Positions 1 through 8,167 of a DNA stretch of 26,654 nt are shown piece after piece. The notes below the pieces were generated by a model. That model made no database searches, was not told where the DNA came from, and worked only from the letters and a program-made list of their open reading frames with translations. The stretch comes from Stenotrophomonas maltophilia. Its GTDB lineage: Bacteria > Pseudomonadota > Gammaproteobacteria > Xanthomonadales > Xanthomonadaceae. The translations under genes were made by a program, and so were the position numbers. Numbering within the stretch: position 1 is the first letter of the stretch; every line of letters starts with the position of its first letter. The stretch spans positions 1 to 26,654 of the forward strand of contig DGIP01000267.1 in NCBI GenBank assembly GCA_002386405.1. Direction: 5' to 3'.

Positions 1-42
1 CGGGTCAACCAGGATCTGCTGGCGTTCCTGCAGCAGAAGTGA
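1..42 (+). CDS. C-terminal end of an unidentified protein (partial)
   Basis: An open frame runs from the first base of the window and stops at TGA 40-42; the visible end reads RVNQDLLAFLQQK. A clear terminator hairpin starts 4 nt after the stop, which supports a real gene end. A short amphipathic last helix of this type is common at the end of alpha/beta-hydrolase proteins, but thirteen residues are not enough to assign a family. The remainder lies outside the window. Confidence 0.55.
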   Translation, partial: RVNQDLLAFLQQK

Positions 43-46
43 CAGA

Positions 47-75
47 GGGCGCCGGGCACCCGCCCGGCGCCCTTT
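47..75 (+). terminator. Rho-independent-type terminator after the first gene
   Basis: A perfect 10-bp GC-rich stem (left arm 47-56, right arm 63-72) closes a 6-nt loop and is followed by only three T residues. It lies directly after the TGA at 40-42 and upstream of the arylsulfatase gene. The short T tract makes it weaker than a textbook terminator. Confidence 0.7.
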
Positions 76-163
76 CCCCGGCTGGAAAATGGTCAGTAGA
101 ACTACCGACGACCACGCGTTCTGCAATCGACAGAATCAGCTTTTCGGATCGGGAGCACAGGCC

Positions 164-2545
164 ATGGCACGCAGGAAGGGCAATGCAGGTTCCACTGAAT
201 CCAACCCCGGCACCCCGCACGTGCTGCCGCGCCCGGACTTCGCCTTTTCCGGCGAAGTAGGCCGCACTTACGTCGAATCCGATCCACCGCAGTTCCCGCA
301 GCCGGTCGCCGCGCCTGAAGGTGCACCCAACATCGTGCTGCTGTTGATCGATGACTGCGGCTTCGGCCAGTACGGCACGTTCGGCGGTGGCATCCCCTCG
401 CCGACGATGGACAAGCTGGCCGCCGAAGGCCTGCGCTTCAATCGGTTCCACACCACCGCGCTGTGCAGCCCGACCCGCGCCGCGCTGATTACCGGGCGCA
501 ACCATCATTCGGCGTCGTTCGCCGGCATCACCGAAGTGGCCACCGGCTACGACGGCTATACCTGCGTGCTGCCCAAGAGTTGCGGCACCATCGGCGAAGT
601 GCTGCGCCAGAACGGTTACATGACCGCGTGGATCGGGAAGAACCACAACACGCCGCCGTGGGACACCAGCCAGGCAGGACCCTTCGATCGCTGGGCCAAC
701 GGCCTGGGCTTCGATTACTTCTACGGCTTCAACGCGGGCGACATGAACCACTGGGACCCGATCCTGTACGAGAACCGCAACCTGGTGCCGAAGTCGACCG
801 ACCCGGACTATCACCTCACCACCGACATCGCCGACAAGGCCATTGCCTGGGTACGCCAGGTCAAAAGCATCGCCGCGTCGCGACCCTACATGCTGTATGT
901 GGCCACCGGCGCCACGCATGCGCCGCACCATATCTGGAGCGAGTGGGCCGACAAGTTCAAGGGCCAGTTCGATGGTGGCTGGGACAAGTACCGCGAGCTG
1001 ACCCTGGCCCGGCAGAAGAAGCTGGGCGTGGTGCCGAAGGACACCAAGCTGACAACCCGCTCCAAGGGGCTGCCGGCGTGGAGTTCGCTCAACGCCGACC
1101 AGAAGCGCCTGTACGCGCGGATGATGGAGGTGTTCGCCGGTTACGCCGCGCACTGCGACCACGAACTGGGCCGGGTGGTGGATGCGTGCCGGGCGCTGCC
1201 GGGGGGCGAGAACACCATCTTCATCTACATCGCCGGCGACAACGGCGCCAGCGCCGAAGGTGGCCTGGAGGGCTCGCTGTGCGAGAACCTGTTCTTCAAC
1301 GGCATCCTTGAGAAGTGGCAGGACAACCTGAAGGTGATTGACGAGCTGGGTGGCCGGAAGCACTTCAATCACTTCCCGTCCGCCTGGGCGCATGCGATGA
1401 ACACGCCGTTCCAGTGGACCAAACAGGTGGCCTCGCACTTCGGCGGAACGCGAAACCCGATGATCATTTCCTGGCCGGCCCGGATCAAGGACAAGGGCGG
1501 GCTGCGCAACCAGTTCCTTCACACCATCGACCTGGTGCCGACGCTGTACGAGCTGTGCGGCATCACCGCACCGCGCGTACTCAATGGCGTGGACCAGAAG
1601 CCGATCGAGGGCACCAGCTTCGCGGCGGCCTTGACCGATGCCGATGCGGCTGAGACCCGCAAGACCCAGTACTTCGAGCTTGGCTGCAACCGCGGCCTGT
1701 ACCACGATGGCTGGATGGCCTCGTCTCCGTCGTTCGTGCCCTGGGACCCCAACCGCACGAACTGGAGCCCGGATACCGCGCCGTGGGAGCTGTACAACAT
1801 CGATGAGGACTTCTCGCAGGCCAACGACCTGGCGAAGCGCTACCCGGAGAAGCTGCGCCAGCTGCAGGACACCTGGTGGGTGGAAGCAGCCAAGTACCAC
1901 GTGCTGCCGCTGGACTGGCGCGCCACCGAGCGCTTCAACTCCGAGGCGATGGGCCGGCCCAGCCTGGTCCGCGGCCGCGATGAGATCACCTACTACCCCG
2001 GCACCATCGCGGTGCCCGATGCCGCCTCGCCACCGATGCTCAACAAATCGTGGACGATCACGGCGGAGATCGAGGTGCCCAAGGGCAAGGCCGAGGGCAT
2101 GATCGTCACCCATGGTGGGCTGGAGGGCGGCTACGGGCTGTACCTGCGCGATGGCAGGCCGACCTTCGTCTACAACTTCCTGTCGCAGGAGCGCACCACG
2201 TTTGCGGCTGCGCAGGCACTGCCGCCGGGGAAGACCAGGCTGGTGGTGGACTTCAAGTACGACGGTGGCGGCGTGGGCAAGGGCGGCAGCATCACGCTGA
2301 GTGCCAATGGCAAAACGCTGGCCAAAGGACGGCTTGAGCGCACGGTGCCGGCGCAGTTCTCGCTGGGGGAGGGCTTGGACATCGGCATGGATATCGGCTC
2401 GCCGATCGACTTCACCTACGAGCTACCGTTTGCCTACACCGGCAGCATCAAGCAGGTGCAGATCAAGCTGGGCAAGACGGATGTGGCGCCGAAGGCGAAG
2501 AAGGCCGTGGTGAAGAAGAAAGCGCTGACGCGTACCGCGCGGTGA
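164..2545 (+). CDS. Arylsulfatase (sulfatase family, large AtsA-like form)
   Basis: This 793-aa protein should hydrolyse sulfate esters. It carries the sulfatase signature C101-S-P-T-R105, in which the Cys is converted to formylglycine in active enzymes. Metal-ligand Asp pair D63-D64 sits in LLLIDDCGFGQ, and AGDNGASAEGG is the second metal-site loop. Length and the extra C-terminal beta-rich domain (roughly residues 600-770) match the long AtsA-type arylsulfatases of about 780-790 aa. The frame is open back to an ATG at 89, but the ATG at 164 has GGGAG at 151-155 in a proper position and gives a normal N-terminus, so I chose it. No signal peptide is visible, so the protein looks cytoplasmic. 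The C-terminus is a short Lys/Arg-rich tail. No formylglycine-generating enzyme lies in the window. The substrate is unknown. Confidence 0.92.
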   Translation: MARRKGNAGSTESNPGTPHVLPRPDFAFSGEVGRTYVESDPPQFPQPVAAPEGAPNIVLLLIDDCGFGQYGTFGGGIPSPTMDKLAAEGLRFNRFHTTALCSPTRAALITGRNHHSASFAGITEVATGYDGYTCVLPKSCGTIGEVLRQNGYMTAWIGKNHNTPPWDTSQAGPFDRWANGLGFDYFYGFNAGDMNHWDPILYENRNLVPKSTDPDYHLTTDIADKAIAWVRQVKSIAASRPYMLYVATGATHAPHHIWSEWADKFKGQFDGGWDKYRELTLARQKKLGVVPKDTKLTTRSKGLPAWSSLNADQKRLYARMMEVFAGYAAHCDHELGRVVDACRALPGGENTIFIYIAGDNGASAEGGLEGSLCENLFFNGILEKWQDNLKVIDELGGRKHFNHFPSAWAHAMNTPFQWTKQVASHFGGTRNPMIISWPARIKDKGGLRNQFLHTIDLVPTLYELCGITAPRVLNGVDQKPIEGTSFAAALTDADAAETRKTQYFELGCNRGLYHDGWMASSPSFVPWDPNRTNWSPDTAPWELYNIDEDFSQANDLAKRYPEKLRQLQDTWWVEAAKYHVLPLDWRATERFNSEAMGRPSLVRGRDEITYYPGTIAVPDAASPPMLNKSWTITAEIEVPKGKAEGMIVTHGGLEGGYGLYLRDGRPTFVYNFLSQERTTFAAAQALPPGKTRLVVDFKYDGGGVGKGGSITLSANGKTLAKGRLERTVPAQFSLGEGLDIGMDIGSPIDFTYELPFAYTGSIKQVQIKLGKTDVAPKAKKAVVKKKALTRTAR

Positions 2546-2580
2546 TGCCGCAAGCTTGTTCTGGCGTTTGAACCTGCATT

Positions 2581-2603
2581 GCTCCCGGCGCAGGGCCGGG
2601 AGC
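2581..2603. terminator. Stem-loop between convergent genes
   Basis: A 9-bp perfect stem (2581-2589 with 2595-2603, left arm GCTCCCGGC) closes a 5-nt loop in the 81-nt gap between the arylsulfatase stop and the convergent lipoprotein stop. Neither strand has a T tract after it, so it may be a weak bidirectional terminator or an mRNA 3'-end stabiliser. Confidence 0.4.
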
Positions 2604-2626
2604 AGCTGCGGCGATTCCGCGCCCGG

Positions 2627-3562
2627 TCATTCCGTGGCGCCCTGCCTTGCCGCTTCGTCCCTCCTCAGCTCCTCCATCTGCTTCCTGTGCCACGCCTCAC
2701 CCGCTGCGCGGGCGGCTGCGTCCTCCTCCCGGTTGCGGCGGTCGATTTCCTGGTACTGCGCCCACACCTCAGGCGTGATCGTCTTGAGCTGGTTGTCAGG
2801 CCGAAGACTGATGGATGCCTGCGGCTGGGTGGACACCAGGAAGTTGCTCAGCAGCCATTGCTCCCGTTCCTCCGCCGAAGCGTTGAGCAGCTGCGGGCCG
2901 GCGAACTTCGACATGGGCAATGATTGCTCCGCCAACGTTTCACCGGATGGCATCCGCGCAAGCTTTACCAGGAAGCGCTCGCTTTCCTTCTGCTCCTGGT
3001 AGAGCGCCACCACATCGCCTTCCATCCAGAGCGGGTACCAGTAGCCCGCAATCGGGTAGACATGGAAGGGGTGCTCCCTGACCAGCAACAGGTTGCTGGA
3101 TTCATCGTAAAGCGCCCTCCAGCCCCGCGGCGCGGGCCGCGTCGTGCAGTCCACACGGCCCTTGTTGACCGGCTCAACCGATACCGTTCCGCCATCGGCA
3201 ACCAGCCGCGTTGTCCAGCAGCGTGTTCCATCCCCGTTGTGCGAGGCGATCAGAACGGAGTCCTTGTCCAGCACGATGGCCTCTGCATGCACGAATCGAT
3301 CCTTGTTGGAGTCGCTGTCCCTCAACAGCTTGGCAAAGCCTGCATCGTCGATCTTCTCGCCGTCGAAGTAGAGCAGGTAGCTCGTGTAAAGCCGGTACTT
3401 GCTGACATTGATGTCCAGCGTGCTTTCGGTGACGGCGACCACCTTCAGCGGACCCGATGAGAACACCGCCTCACGGCTGGTTCTTCCGCAGCCGGCAAGA
3501 AGCGGTAATGCGGCGGCGAGCAGGGTTGCTGAGCGTAGAGGGAGAGTCCAGTTGGCGCTCAT
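2627..3562 (-). CDS. Putative lipoprotein of unknown function
   Basis: This 311-aa protein starts with a positively charged, hydrophobic signal sequence ending in the lipobox L22-A-G-C25, so it should be lipidated on Cys25 and anchored to a membrane facing the periplasm. The body (about 35-260) contains alternating hydrophobic and polar stretches typical of a beta-rich extracytoplasmic domain. The last 45 residues are highly charged and look like one long helix. I recognise no domain family. Its ATG overlaps the stop codon of the upstream LysR gene in an ATGA arrangement (3559-3562), so translation is probably coupled to the regulator. It converges on the arylsulfatase gene; no functional link is shown. 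Confidence 0.75.
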   Translation of the reverse strand: MSANWTLPLRSATLLAAALPLLAGCGRTSREAVFSSGPLKVVAVTESTLDINVSKYRLYTSYLLYFDGEKIDDAGFAKLLRDSDSNKDRFVHAEAIVLDKDSVLIASHNGDGTRCWTTRLVADGGTVSVEPVNKGRVDCTTRPAPRGWRALYDESSNLLLVREHPFHVYPIAGYWYPLWMEGDVVALYQEQKESERFLVKLARMPSGETLAEQSLPMSKFAGPQLLNASAEEREQWLLSNFLVSTQPQASISLRPDNQLKTITPEVWAQYQEIDRRNREEDAAARAAGEAWHRKQMEELRRDEAARQGATE

Positions 3563-4500
3563 GGCATTCCGTGGCTTGGTGGGATCGACGTGCCATCCTC
3601 GCCGATATCGCGATCGAGCAGGCAGTCAATGAAGGCGCGAAGCGCCGGAAGGAGATAGCGCCTGCTGGAGTAGTAAAGGAACAGGCCGGGCACGGTCGGC
3701 GACCAGTCGGCGAGTACGCGCTTCAGCCGCCCATCCTGCAGGGCTTCTGCGATGCCGTCGTCGTTGTAGGCATACAGGATGCCGAGCCCCTGCAGCGCGG
3801 CGGGCACGATGATGTCCTGGTGGTTGGAGATCACCGTACCCTCGCCGAAGTACTCGACGGCCTTTCCCTTCTTCCGGAACTCCCAACCGGCCAGCTTTCC
3901 ACTGCCCGGGAAGCGCCAGTTGATGCAGGCGTGCTGGCTCAGGTCCGCAGGGGTTCCGGGTTCACCGAACCTTGCAAGATAGTCGGGCGATGCCACCGCC
4001 AGCAGTTCGATGTCAGGGGTGAGCCGCACGGCCACCATGTCCTTCTGCAGGCGGCCGCCCACGCGGATGCCGGCGTCGAATCCCTCACCGGCGATGTCGC
4101 TCAGGCCGTCATCGATCACGATGTCGAGCACCACCTCGGGATGCGCCTGCGCGAATCGGCCCAGGCGCGGTGCGATGACCTTCTTCGCCGCCATGCTCAG
4201 CGTGTTGATACGCAGCGTGCCCGCCGCACGCGCATTGGCACCTACCGCCTGCGCAACAGCGTCGTCCATGTCACGCAGCATGGGGGCGATACGCTCATGC
4301 AGGCGGCGCCCAGGTTCGGTGGGTGACACGCTGCGGGTGGTGCGGTTCAACAGCCGAACGCCCAAGCGTGCTTCGAGCTGGCGGATGACCTGGCTGAGCG
4401 CGGACGGCGACAGCCCCAGGTGATCGGCTGCGCGGGCGAAGCTGGACCGCTCCACCACGGCCACGAAGGCCTTGAGTTCCGCAAATTCAGAGCCGCGCAT
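3559..4500 (-). CDS. LysR-family transcriptional regulator
   Basis: The 313-aa protein has the standard LysR layout: an N-terminal winged helix-turn-helix (about residues 5-64, with the recognition segment around SPSALSQVIRQLE) followed by a LysR substrate-binding domain (about 92-300). It is divergent from the NTF2-like/SDR pair that starts at 4597, the usual arrangement in which a LysR protein controls the neighbouring operon and itself. A near-palindrome at 4533-4555 in the shared gap is a candidate binding site. The stop codon overlaps the start of the lipoprotein gene. The effector is unknown, but an aldehyde, ketone or quinone substrate of the adjacent reductase would be a reasonable guess. 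Confidence 0.92.
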   Translation of the reverse strand: MRGSEFAELKAFVAVVERSSFARAADHLGLSPSALSQVIRQLEARLGVRLLNRTTRSVSPTEPGRRLHERIAPMLRDMDDAVAQAVGANARAAGTLRINTLSMAAKKVIAPRLGRFAQAHPEVVLDIVIDDGLSDIAGEGFDAGIRVGGRLQKDMVAVRLTPDIELLAVASPDYLARFGEPGTPADLSQHACINWRFPGSGKLAGWEFRKKGKAVEYFGEGTVISNHQDIIVPAALQGLGILYAYNDDGIAEALQDGRLKRVLADWSPTVPGLFLYYSSRRYLLPALRAFIDCLLDRDIGEDGTSIPPSHGMP

Positions 4501-4532
4501 TATGCATCGTTCTCTTCATGGCCTGATTCGAT

Positions 4533-4555
4533 CATAGGCGATTCTCTTCGCTATG
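4533..4555. promoter_or_regulatory. Candidate LysR operator in the divergent gap
   Basis: CATAGGCGA at 4533-4541 faces TCGCTATG at 4548-4555, an inverted repeat that is perfect apart from one extra G in the left arm. It lies in the 96-nt gap between the divergent LysR and NTF2-like genes, about 42 nt upstream of the NTF2-like ATG. LysR proteins usually bind interrupted palindromes in this position. I did not find clean -35/-10 boxes around it. Confidence 0.45.
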
Positions 4556-4596
4556 AGGAAAGCTCAACCTTACTCCACACCCACTGGAGCATTGCC

Positions 4597-4926
4597 ATGA
4601 ACGACCTGAACCTGCCCGAGCCGATAGCCGCCTACTTCCAAGCCGACAGCCAGGGCGCGGCGGCCGTGGCCCGCTGCTTTACCCGCGACGGAGTGGTTCT
4701 GGACGAGGGCCATGCCCATGCCGGCCCTGCCGCCATCGAGGCGTGGAAGACCGATGCCTCCACCCGCTACAGCTACACCGCCACGCCGCATACGCTGGAA
4801 CACCTTGGCCGCAGCCATCTGGTCACCAGCACCGTATCGGGCGACTTCCCCGGTAGCCCGCTGGACCTGCGCTACGCCTTCACCCTGGAGCGCGGGAAGA
4901 TCGCCCGGCTGGAGATCGGGGCATGA
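4597..4926 (+). CDS. Small NTF2-like/SnoaL-like protein
   Basis: A 109-aa protein with the spacing and residues of the NTF2/SnoaL fold: N-terminal helices with [19 protein letters not shown], an acidic turn, then strands ending in [17 protein letters not shown]. Members act as small polyketide cyclases, isomerases or ligand-binding proteins, and the exact role cannot be read here. The frame is open further upstream, but the ATG at 4597 has GGAG at 4586-4589 and fits family length. Its TGA overlaps the SDR start codon (ATGA at 4923-4926), so the two are translationally coupled and probably act in one pathway under the divergent LysR protein. Confidence 0.85.
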   Translation: MNDLNLPEPIAAYFQADSQGAAAVARCFTRDGVVLDEGHAHAGPAAIEAWKTDASTRYSYTATPHTLEHLGRSHLVTSTVSGDFPGSPLDLRYAFTLERGKIARLEIGA

Positions 4927-5705
4927 ACTTCGATCTGGAACTGACCGGGAAGCGCGTGCTGGTGACCGGCGGCACGCGCGGGCTGGGCGCGGCGGTGGTC
5001 GAGCTGCTGGCGGGGCTGGGTGCACGTGTGGTGGCAACAGCGCGTACCTTGCCGCACGCCCCCATCAAGGGTGTCCACTACATGGAAGCAGATCTTGCCA
5101 GCGTCGAGGGCGCCCGCCACGCCGGCGAGGCAGCACTTCGTCACCTCGGCGGCATCGACGTGCTGGTCAATGTGGTGGGCGGCTCATCGGCACCTGCCGG
5201 CGGGTTCGCCGCGCTGGATGACGCCGAATGGGCCAAGGCGCTGGACCTCAACCTGATGTCCGCCGTGCGGCTGGATCGCGCACTGCTGCCGGCGATGATC
5301 GCGCAGGGGTCCGGCGTGATCCTGCATGTCACCTCGATCCAGCGCAGCCTGCCGCTGCCCGAGGCGACCACCGCCTATGCCGCCGCGAAGGCCGCCTTGT
5401 CCACCTACAGCAAGGCGCTCTCCAAGGAAGTCACGCCGAAGGGCGTGCGGGTGGTGCGGGTCGCGCCGGGCTGGATCGAAACCGAAGCCTCCGTCGCCTT
5501 CGTCGAACGTATCGCGGCCGAAGCACAGACCGATTACGAGGGCGGCAGGAAGCGGGTCATGGACGGCCTGGGCGGCATCCCGCTCGGGCGACCGGCGCAG
5601 CCGGGTGAAGTGGCCGACCTCATCGCCTTCCTGGTCTCGCCACGGGCGGCTTCGATTTCGGGCACGGAGTACACCATCGACGGCGGGACGGTGCCGACGG
5701 TATGA
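4923..5705 (+). CDS. Short-chain dehydrogenase/reductase (SDR family)
   Basis: This 260-aa classical SDR has the nucleotide-binding motif TGGTRGLG at residues 15-22 and the catalytic tetrad N110, S138, Y152 and K156 (YAAAK). The usual NNAG motif is replaced by NVVGG (83-87). It should be an NAD(P)(H)-dependent oxidoreductase; the absence of a basic residue directly after the glycine loop prevents a firm cofactor call. It overlaps the NTF2-like gene by 4 nt and precedes the exported hydrolase gene by 137 nt. The substrate is not identifiable. The C-terminal stretch [16 protein letters not shown] is the typical SDR end, so the gene is complete. Confidence 0.93.
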   Translation: MNFDLELTGKRVLVTGGTRGLGAAVVELLAGLGARVVATARTLPHAPIKGVHYMEADLASVEGARHAGEAALRHLGGIDVLVNVVGGSSAPAGGFAALDDAEWAKALDLNLMSAVRLDRALLPAMIAQGSGVILHVTSIQRSLPLPEATTAYAAAKAALSTYSKALSKEVTPKGVRVVRVAPGWIETEASVAFVERIAAEAQTDYEGGRKRVMDGLGGIPLGRPAQPGEVADLIAFLVSPRAASISGTEYTIDGGTVPTV

Positions 5706-5842
5706 GGTACCTCGGCCAGCTCGATTTGGACGCCTGATCAAGTTATCAGGACTTTATGCGCCCGATCGTTCGGCCGTGGCCGGCAAAGTACCCCTGCCGG
5801 CCAACGCCGCCACCGCAACCCCACCGTCCCGAGGAGTCGTCC

Positions 5843-6622
5843 ATGTTCAAGCTCATCCCTGCAGTGTTCGCGGTCGCCCTGGCGGCCGCTCTCTCCCCCG
5901 CCCAGGCCAGCGATGCCGTGCGCGGCCAACCGGTGCACAACGTCGTGCTGGTGCATGGCGCCTTCGCCGACGGCAGCGGCTGGCGCGGGGTGTATGACGA
6001 CCTCACCGCGCGTGGCTATCACGTGTCCATCGTGCAGAACCCGCTGACCTCGCTCGCGGACGACGTGAAGGCCACCCAGCGCGTGCTGGATCGCCAGGAT
6101 GGGCCGGCCATCCTGGTCGGGCATTCGTGGGGCGGCACGGTGATCACCGAAGCGGGAGTGCACGACAAGGTGGCTGGGCTGGTCTACGTGTCGGCGCTGG
6201 CGCCGGATGCGGGCGAGACGACGGCGCAGCTCTATACCGGCTTTGCGCCAACGCCTGAGTTCGTGATCGAGACTGGAAGCGACGGTTTTGGCTTCATCAA
6301 GCCCGACACGTTCAAAGCAGGCTTTGCGCATGACACCACCGATGCGGACGCGGCATTCCTGCGCGATTCGCAGGTGCCGATCAACATGTCGGCGTTCGGC
6401 ACCACGCTGACGCACGCAGCCTGGCGCACCAAGCCGAGCTGGGCGGTAATCGCCACCGAAGACAAGGCGTTCGACCAAGCCATGCTGATCCACATGGCCG
6501 AGCGCATCAAGGCGCGCATCACCAAGGTGCCGGCGAGCCATGCGGTCTTCATGACCCAGCCGAAGGTGGTGGCCGATACGATTGATCGTGCAGCCAAGGA
6601 AGCCGGGAAGAAGAACAAGTAA
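5843..6622 (+). CDS. Exported alpha/beta-fold hydrolase
   Basis: The 259-aa protein begins with a Sec-type signal peptide with probable cleavage after AQA at about residue 22. The mature part has the oxyanion-hole segment VHGAF (37-41) and the nucleophile elbow GHSWGG with Ser95. The acid is probably in ATEDKAF, and the His lies in SHAVF near the C-terminus, so the triad looks complete. It resembles the small single-domain esterase or salicylate-esterase-like group. The start at 5843 is supported by GAGGAG at 5831-5836; a longer in-frame ORF upstream would bury the signal peptide. It may be read with the SDR pair or from its own promoter in the 137-nt gap. The substrate is unknown. Confidence 0.9.
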   Translation: MFKLIPAVFAVALAAALSPAQASDAVRGQPVHNVVLVHGAFADGSGWRGVYDDLTARGYHVSIVQNPLTSLADDVKATQRVLDRQDGPAILVGHSWGGTVITEAGVHDKVAGLVYVSALAPDAGETTAQLYTGFAPTPEFVIETGSDGFGFIKPDTFKAGFAHDTTDADAAFLRDSQVPINMSAFGTTLTHAAWRTKPSWAVIATEDKAFDQAMLIHMAERIKARITKVPASHAVFMTQPKVVADTIDRAAKEAGKKNK

Positions 6623-6653
6623 GCCGGTCACGACCATCGGTTGTGAGGCACCG

Positions 6654-6678
6654 GTAGCGCCGGACCGTTGGTCCGGCG
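6654..6678 (+). repeat. SMAG-type REP hairpin, copy 1
   Basis: A GTAG head (6654-6657) followed by a perfect 9-bp stem, left arm CGCCGGACC at 6658-6666, GTT loop, right arm 6670-6678. The 29 nt at 6650-6678 are identical to 8164-8192. This is the form of the GTAG repeats known from Stenotrophomonas maltophilia. It lies in the gap after the hydrolase gene. Confidence 0.85.
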
Positions 6679-6845
6679 TTCGACGCCGATGCACTTCTCT
6701 GCAATCTGCAGGTAACCGGTAGCGGTCACAGAACCGCCTGCATCAACGGTGATACGTTCCTCCGTCCACGCCACAGGCAGACCGGCCTTGGTGGCCTCAT
6801 GCCTTCGATAGGCACTCAACGGATGAGCGGACACACACACCTGCC

Positions 6846-7790
6846 ATGGGCGATATGACGCAGTTCCGGATTACCTACGACGGCCCCGCGCTGGCCACGC
6901 ATGAGATGGATGCCAAGGAACTGGCACCTGCGCTCATGGCCATGGCCGACCTTCTCGAATCAAGCGTGCGCGCACTTCATGGAGATCGCGCCAAGGCGCA
7001 GATCAACGTAAAAGGTTCGTTCAAAACCGGCAGCTTCAATGTCGACTTCACGACAGCGCTCAACTTCCTGAAGGCCGCAAAGGACATCTTCTCCGGCGAT
7101 GGCATGGGTGCCATCGCGAATGCGACAGCGGTGCTTACCGCGCTGGGCCTTACCGCCAGGGCCGGGTACAAAGGCCTTGCCCAGGTCCTCGCGTGGCTTC
7201 GAGGCCGCAGCGTGACGCATGTTCAGATGAAAGAGGATGGAAACGTCACGCTCTTCTCGGAGTCGGACACGCTGGACGTCGAATCCGAGGTACTGGTGCT
7301 ACTGAGCGACGTCTCCGTTCGCCAGGCGTTCGACAGGGTGCTTGCCCCGTTGGATCGCGAAGGTATCGACACGTTTGCTGCAGGCGATCAATCGTCCTTC
7401 GCGTTGGTCATCAGAGGGGATGAACGCCACTTCTTTTCCACACCCGCTGATCAAGACATACCGCTTCTCGATGACACCAGGAAAATGGCGCTCTCGATCG
7501 TGTCGCTCGCCTTCAAAGACGAAAACAAGTGGCGGCTCTCGGATGGCAACGCCACGATCAACGCCAGAATCTCCGACGCTGAGTTCCTGCTGGGCGTGAA
7601 CGCCAACACGATCTCCTTCAGCAAGGGAGATGTCCTCATCTGCGAGGTTCGAGTCACCCAATGGCAAACCCAATCGGGTGCAAAGACTGACTACGAGGTG
7701 GTAAAGGTGGTCGACCATCTGCGTGCAGCCAGGCAGATCGCCTTCCCAGGCATGCGCCGACCTCCCCCGCCCACCAACACGCCCCGGTAG
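6846..7790 (+). CDS. Unrecognised 314-aa protein
   Basis: I cannot assign a function. The N-terminal part (about 5-75) alternates short strands and a long helix and holds the phrase GDRAKAQINVKGSFKTGSF, which I associate with uncharacterised accessory proteins of similar length in other bacteria; that link is from memory and unchecked. Residues about 80-125 are small and hydrophobic (GMGAIANATAVLTALGLTARAG), possibly a membrane-associated hairpin. The rest is beta-rich and ends in a Pro-rich tail. ATGs at 6846 and 6855 are both possible and neither has a good Shine-Dalgarno sequence. Base composition is lower in GC than its neighbours: bases 7381-7440 count to 53% G+C against 72% for 13621-13680. 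Its TAG stop lies inside a REP hairpin head. Acquisition by transfer is likely. Confidence 0.75.
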   Translation: MGDMTQFRITYDGPALATHEMDAKELAPALMAMADLLESSVRALHGDRAKAQINVKGSFKTGSFNVDFTTALNFLKAAKDIFSGDGMGAIANATAVLTALGLTARAGYKGLAQVLAWLRGRSVTHVQMKEDGNVTLFSESDTLDVESEVLVLLSDVSVRQAFDRVLAPLDREGIDTFAAGDQSSFALVIRGDERHFFSTPADQDIPLLDDTRKMALSIVSLAFKDENKWRLSDGNATINARISDAEFLLGVNANTISFSKGDVLICEVRVTQWQTQSGAKTDYEVVKVVDHLRAARQIAFPGMRRPPPPTNTPR

Positions 7791-7809
7791 AACCGGACCG
7801 TTGGTCCGG
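7787..7809 (+). repeat. SMAG-type REP hairpin, copy 2
   Basis: GTAG head at 7787-7790 and a 7-bp stem (7793-7799 with 7803-7809) with the same GTT loop as copies 1 and 3. The two bases after the head differ (AA), shortening the stem. It sits between two convergent genes, and its head contains the stop codon of the upstream CDS. Confidence 0.8.
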
Positions 7810-7820
7810 CTGCATCGGGT

Positions 7821-8090
7821 CTAACTCGGCTTCTTCGGCGCATCCCGCCGGAACAGCTCCCACTCGTCGATCCGGTTGCCGTCCGGCAAGTGGCAGATGC
7901 CCCGCTCGTTGCCATCCCGGTCCTTCTCGATCATGACCTTGCCACCGCGCTTCACGCAGTACTCGGACGCCGGGTTTGCCATTCCAACAGGAACGCCATT
8001 CTCGCGTGCCTCCTGATTCTGCTGGGAACACCCGGCTGCTCCGGCGACCGCGATGGCAGCAGCGAGCACGGCGACATAGATGCGGCGCAT
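7821..8090 (-). CDS. Small DUF333-type lipoprotein
   Basis: An 89-aa protein with a short hydrophobic signal and lipobox A-A-G-C (Cys at about residue 21). The mature part contains NPASEYCVKRGG, then GICHLPDGNRIDEWELFR, the conserved two-Cys pattern of the DUF333 (YoaF/putative hemolysin-like) family of small periplasmic or outer-membrane lipoproteins. The frame is open further upstream, but the ATG at 8088-8090 has GGAG well placed before it, and the extension would be translated through a REP hairpin. It is flanked by REP copies 2 and 3. The role of the family is unknown. Confidence 0.85.
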   Translation of the reverse strand: MRRIYVAVLAAAIAVAGAAGCSQQNQEARENGVPVGMANPASEYCVKRGGKVMIEKDRDGNERGICHLPDGNRIDEWELFRRDAPKKPS

Positions 8091-8167
8091 AAGCCATCTC
8101 CAGAACTGCCCAATTGGCTCAGGCAGTTTGGAACCGGAGTTGTGAACGTTCTGTAGCAACAATACCG

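Noticed and set aside
5..2113. 702-aa open frame on the minus strand opposite the arylsulfatase
   Set aside because: It is exactly antisense to a gene with clear catalytic motifs. Long antisense frames are common at this GC content and the translation has no recognisable domain.
5733..5750. 6-bp hairpin after the SDR gene as a terminator
   Set aside because: The stem is short and the T run after it is interrupted, so termination is not supported.
6719..6737. GTAG followed by a 5-bp stem with a 6-nt loop, as a fourth local REP copy
   Set aside because: The stem is too short and the loop too long compared with the other copies, so it is probably a chance match.
6628..6840. 70-aa minus-strand frame in the gap before the 314-aa gene
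   Set aside because: It starts with GTG in a GT repeat, has no ribosome binding site and its C-terminus is translated through the REP hairpin. A decayed gene fragment is possible but not supported.
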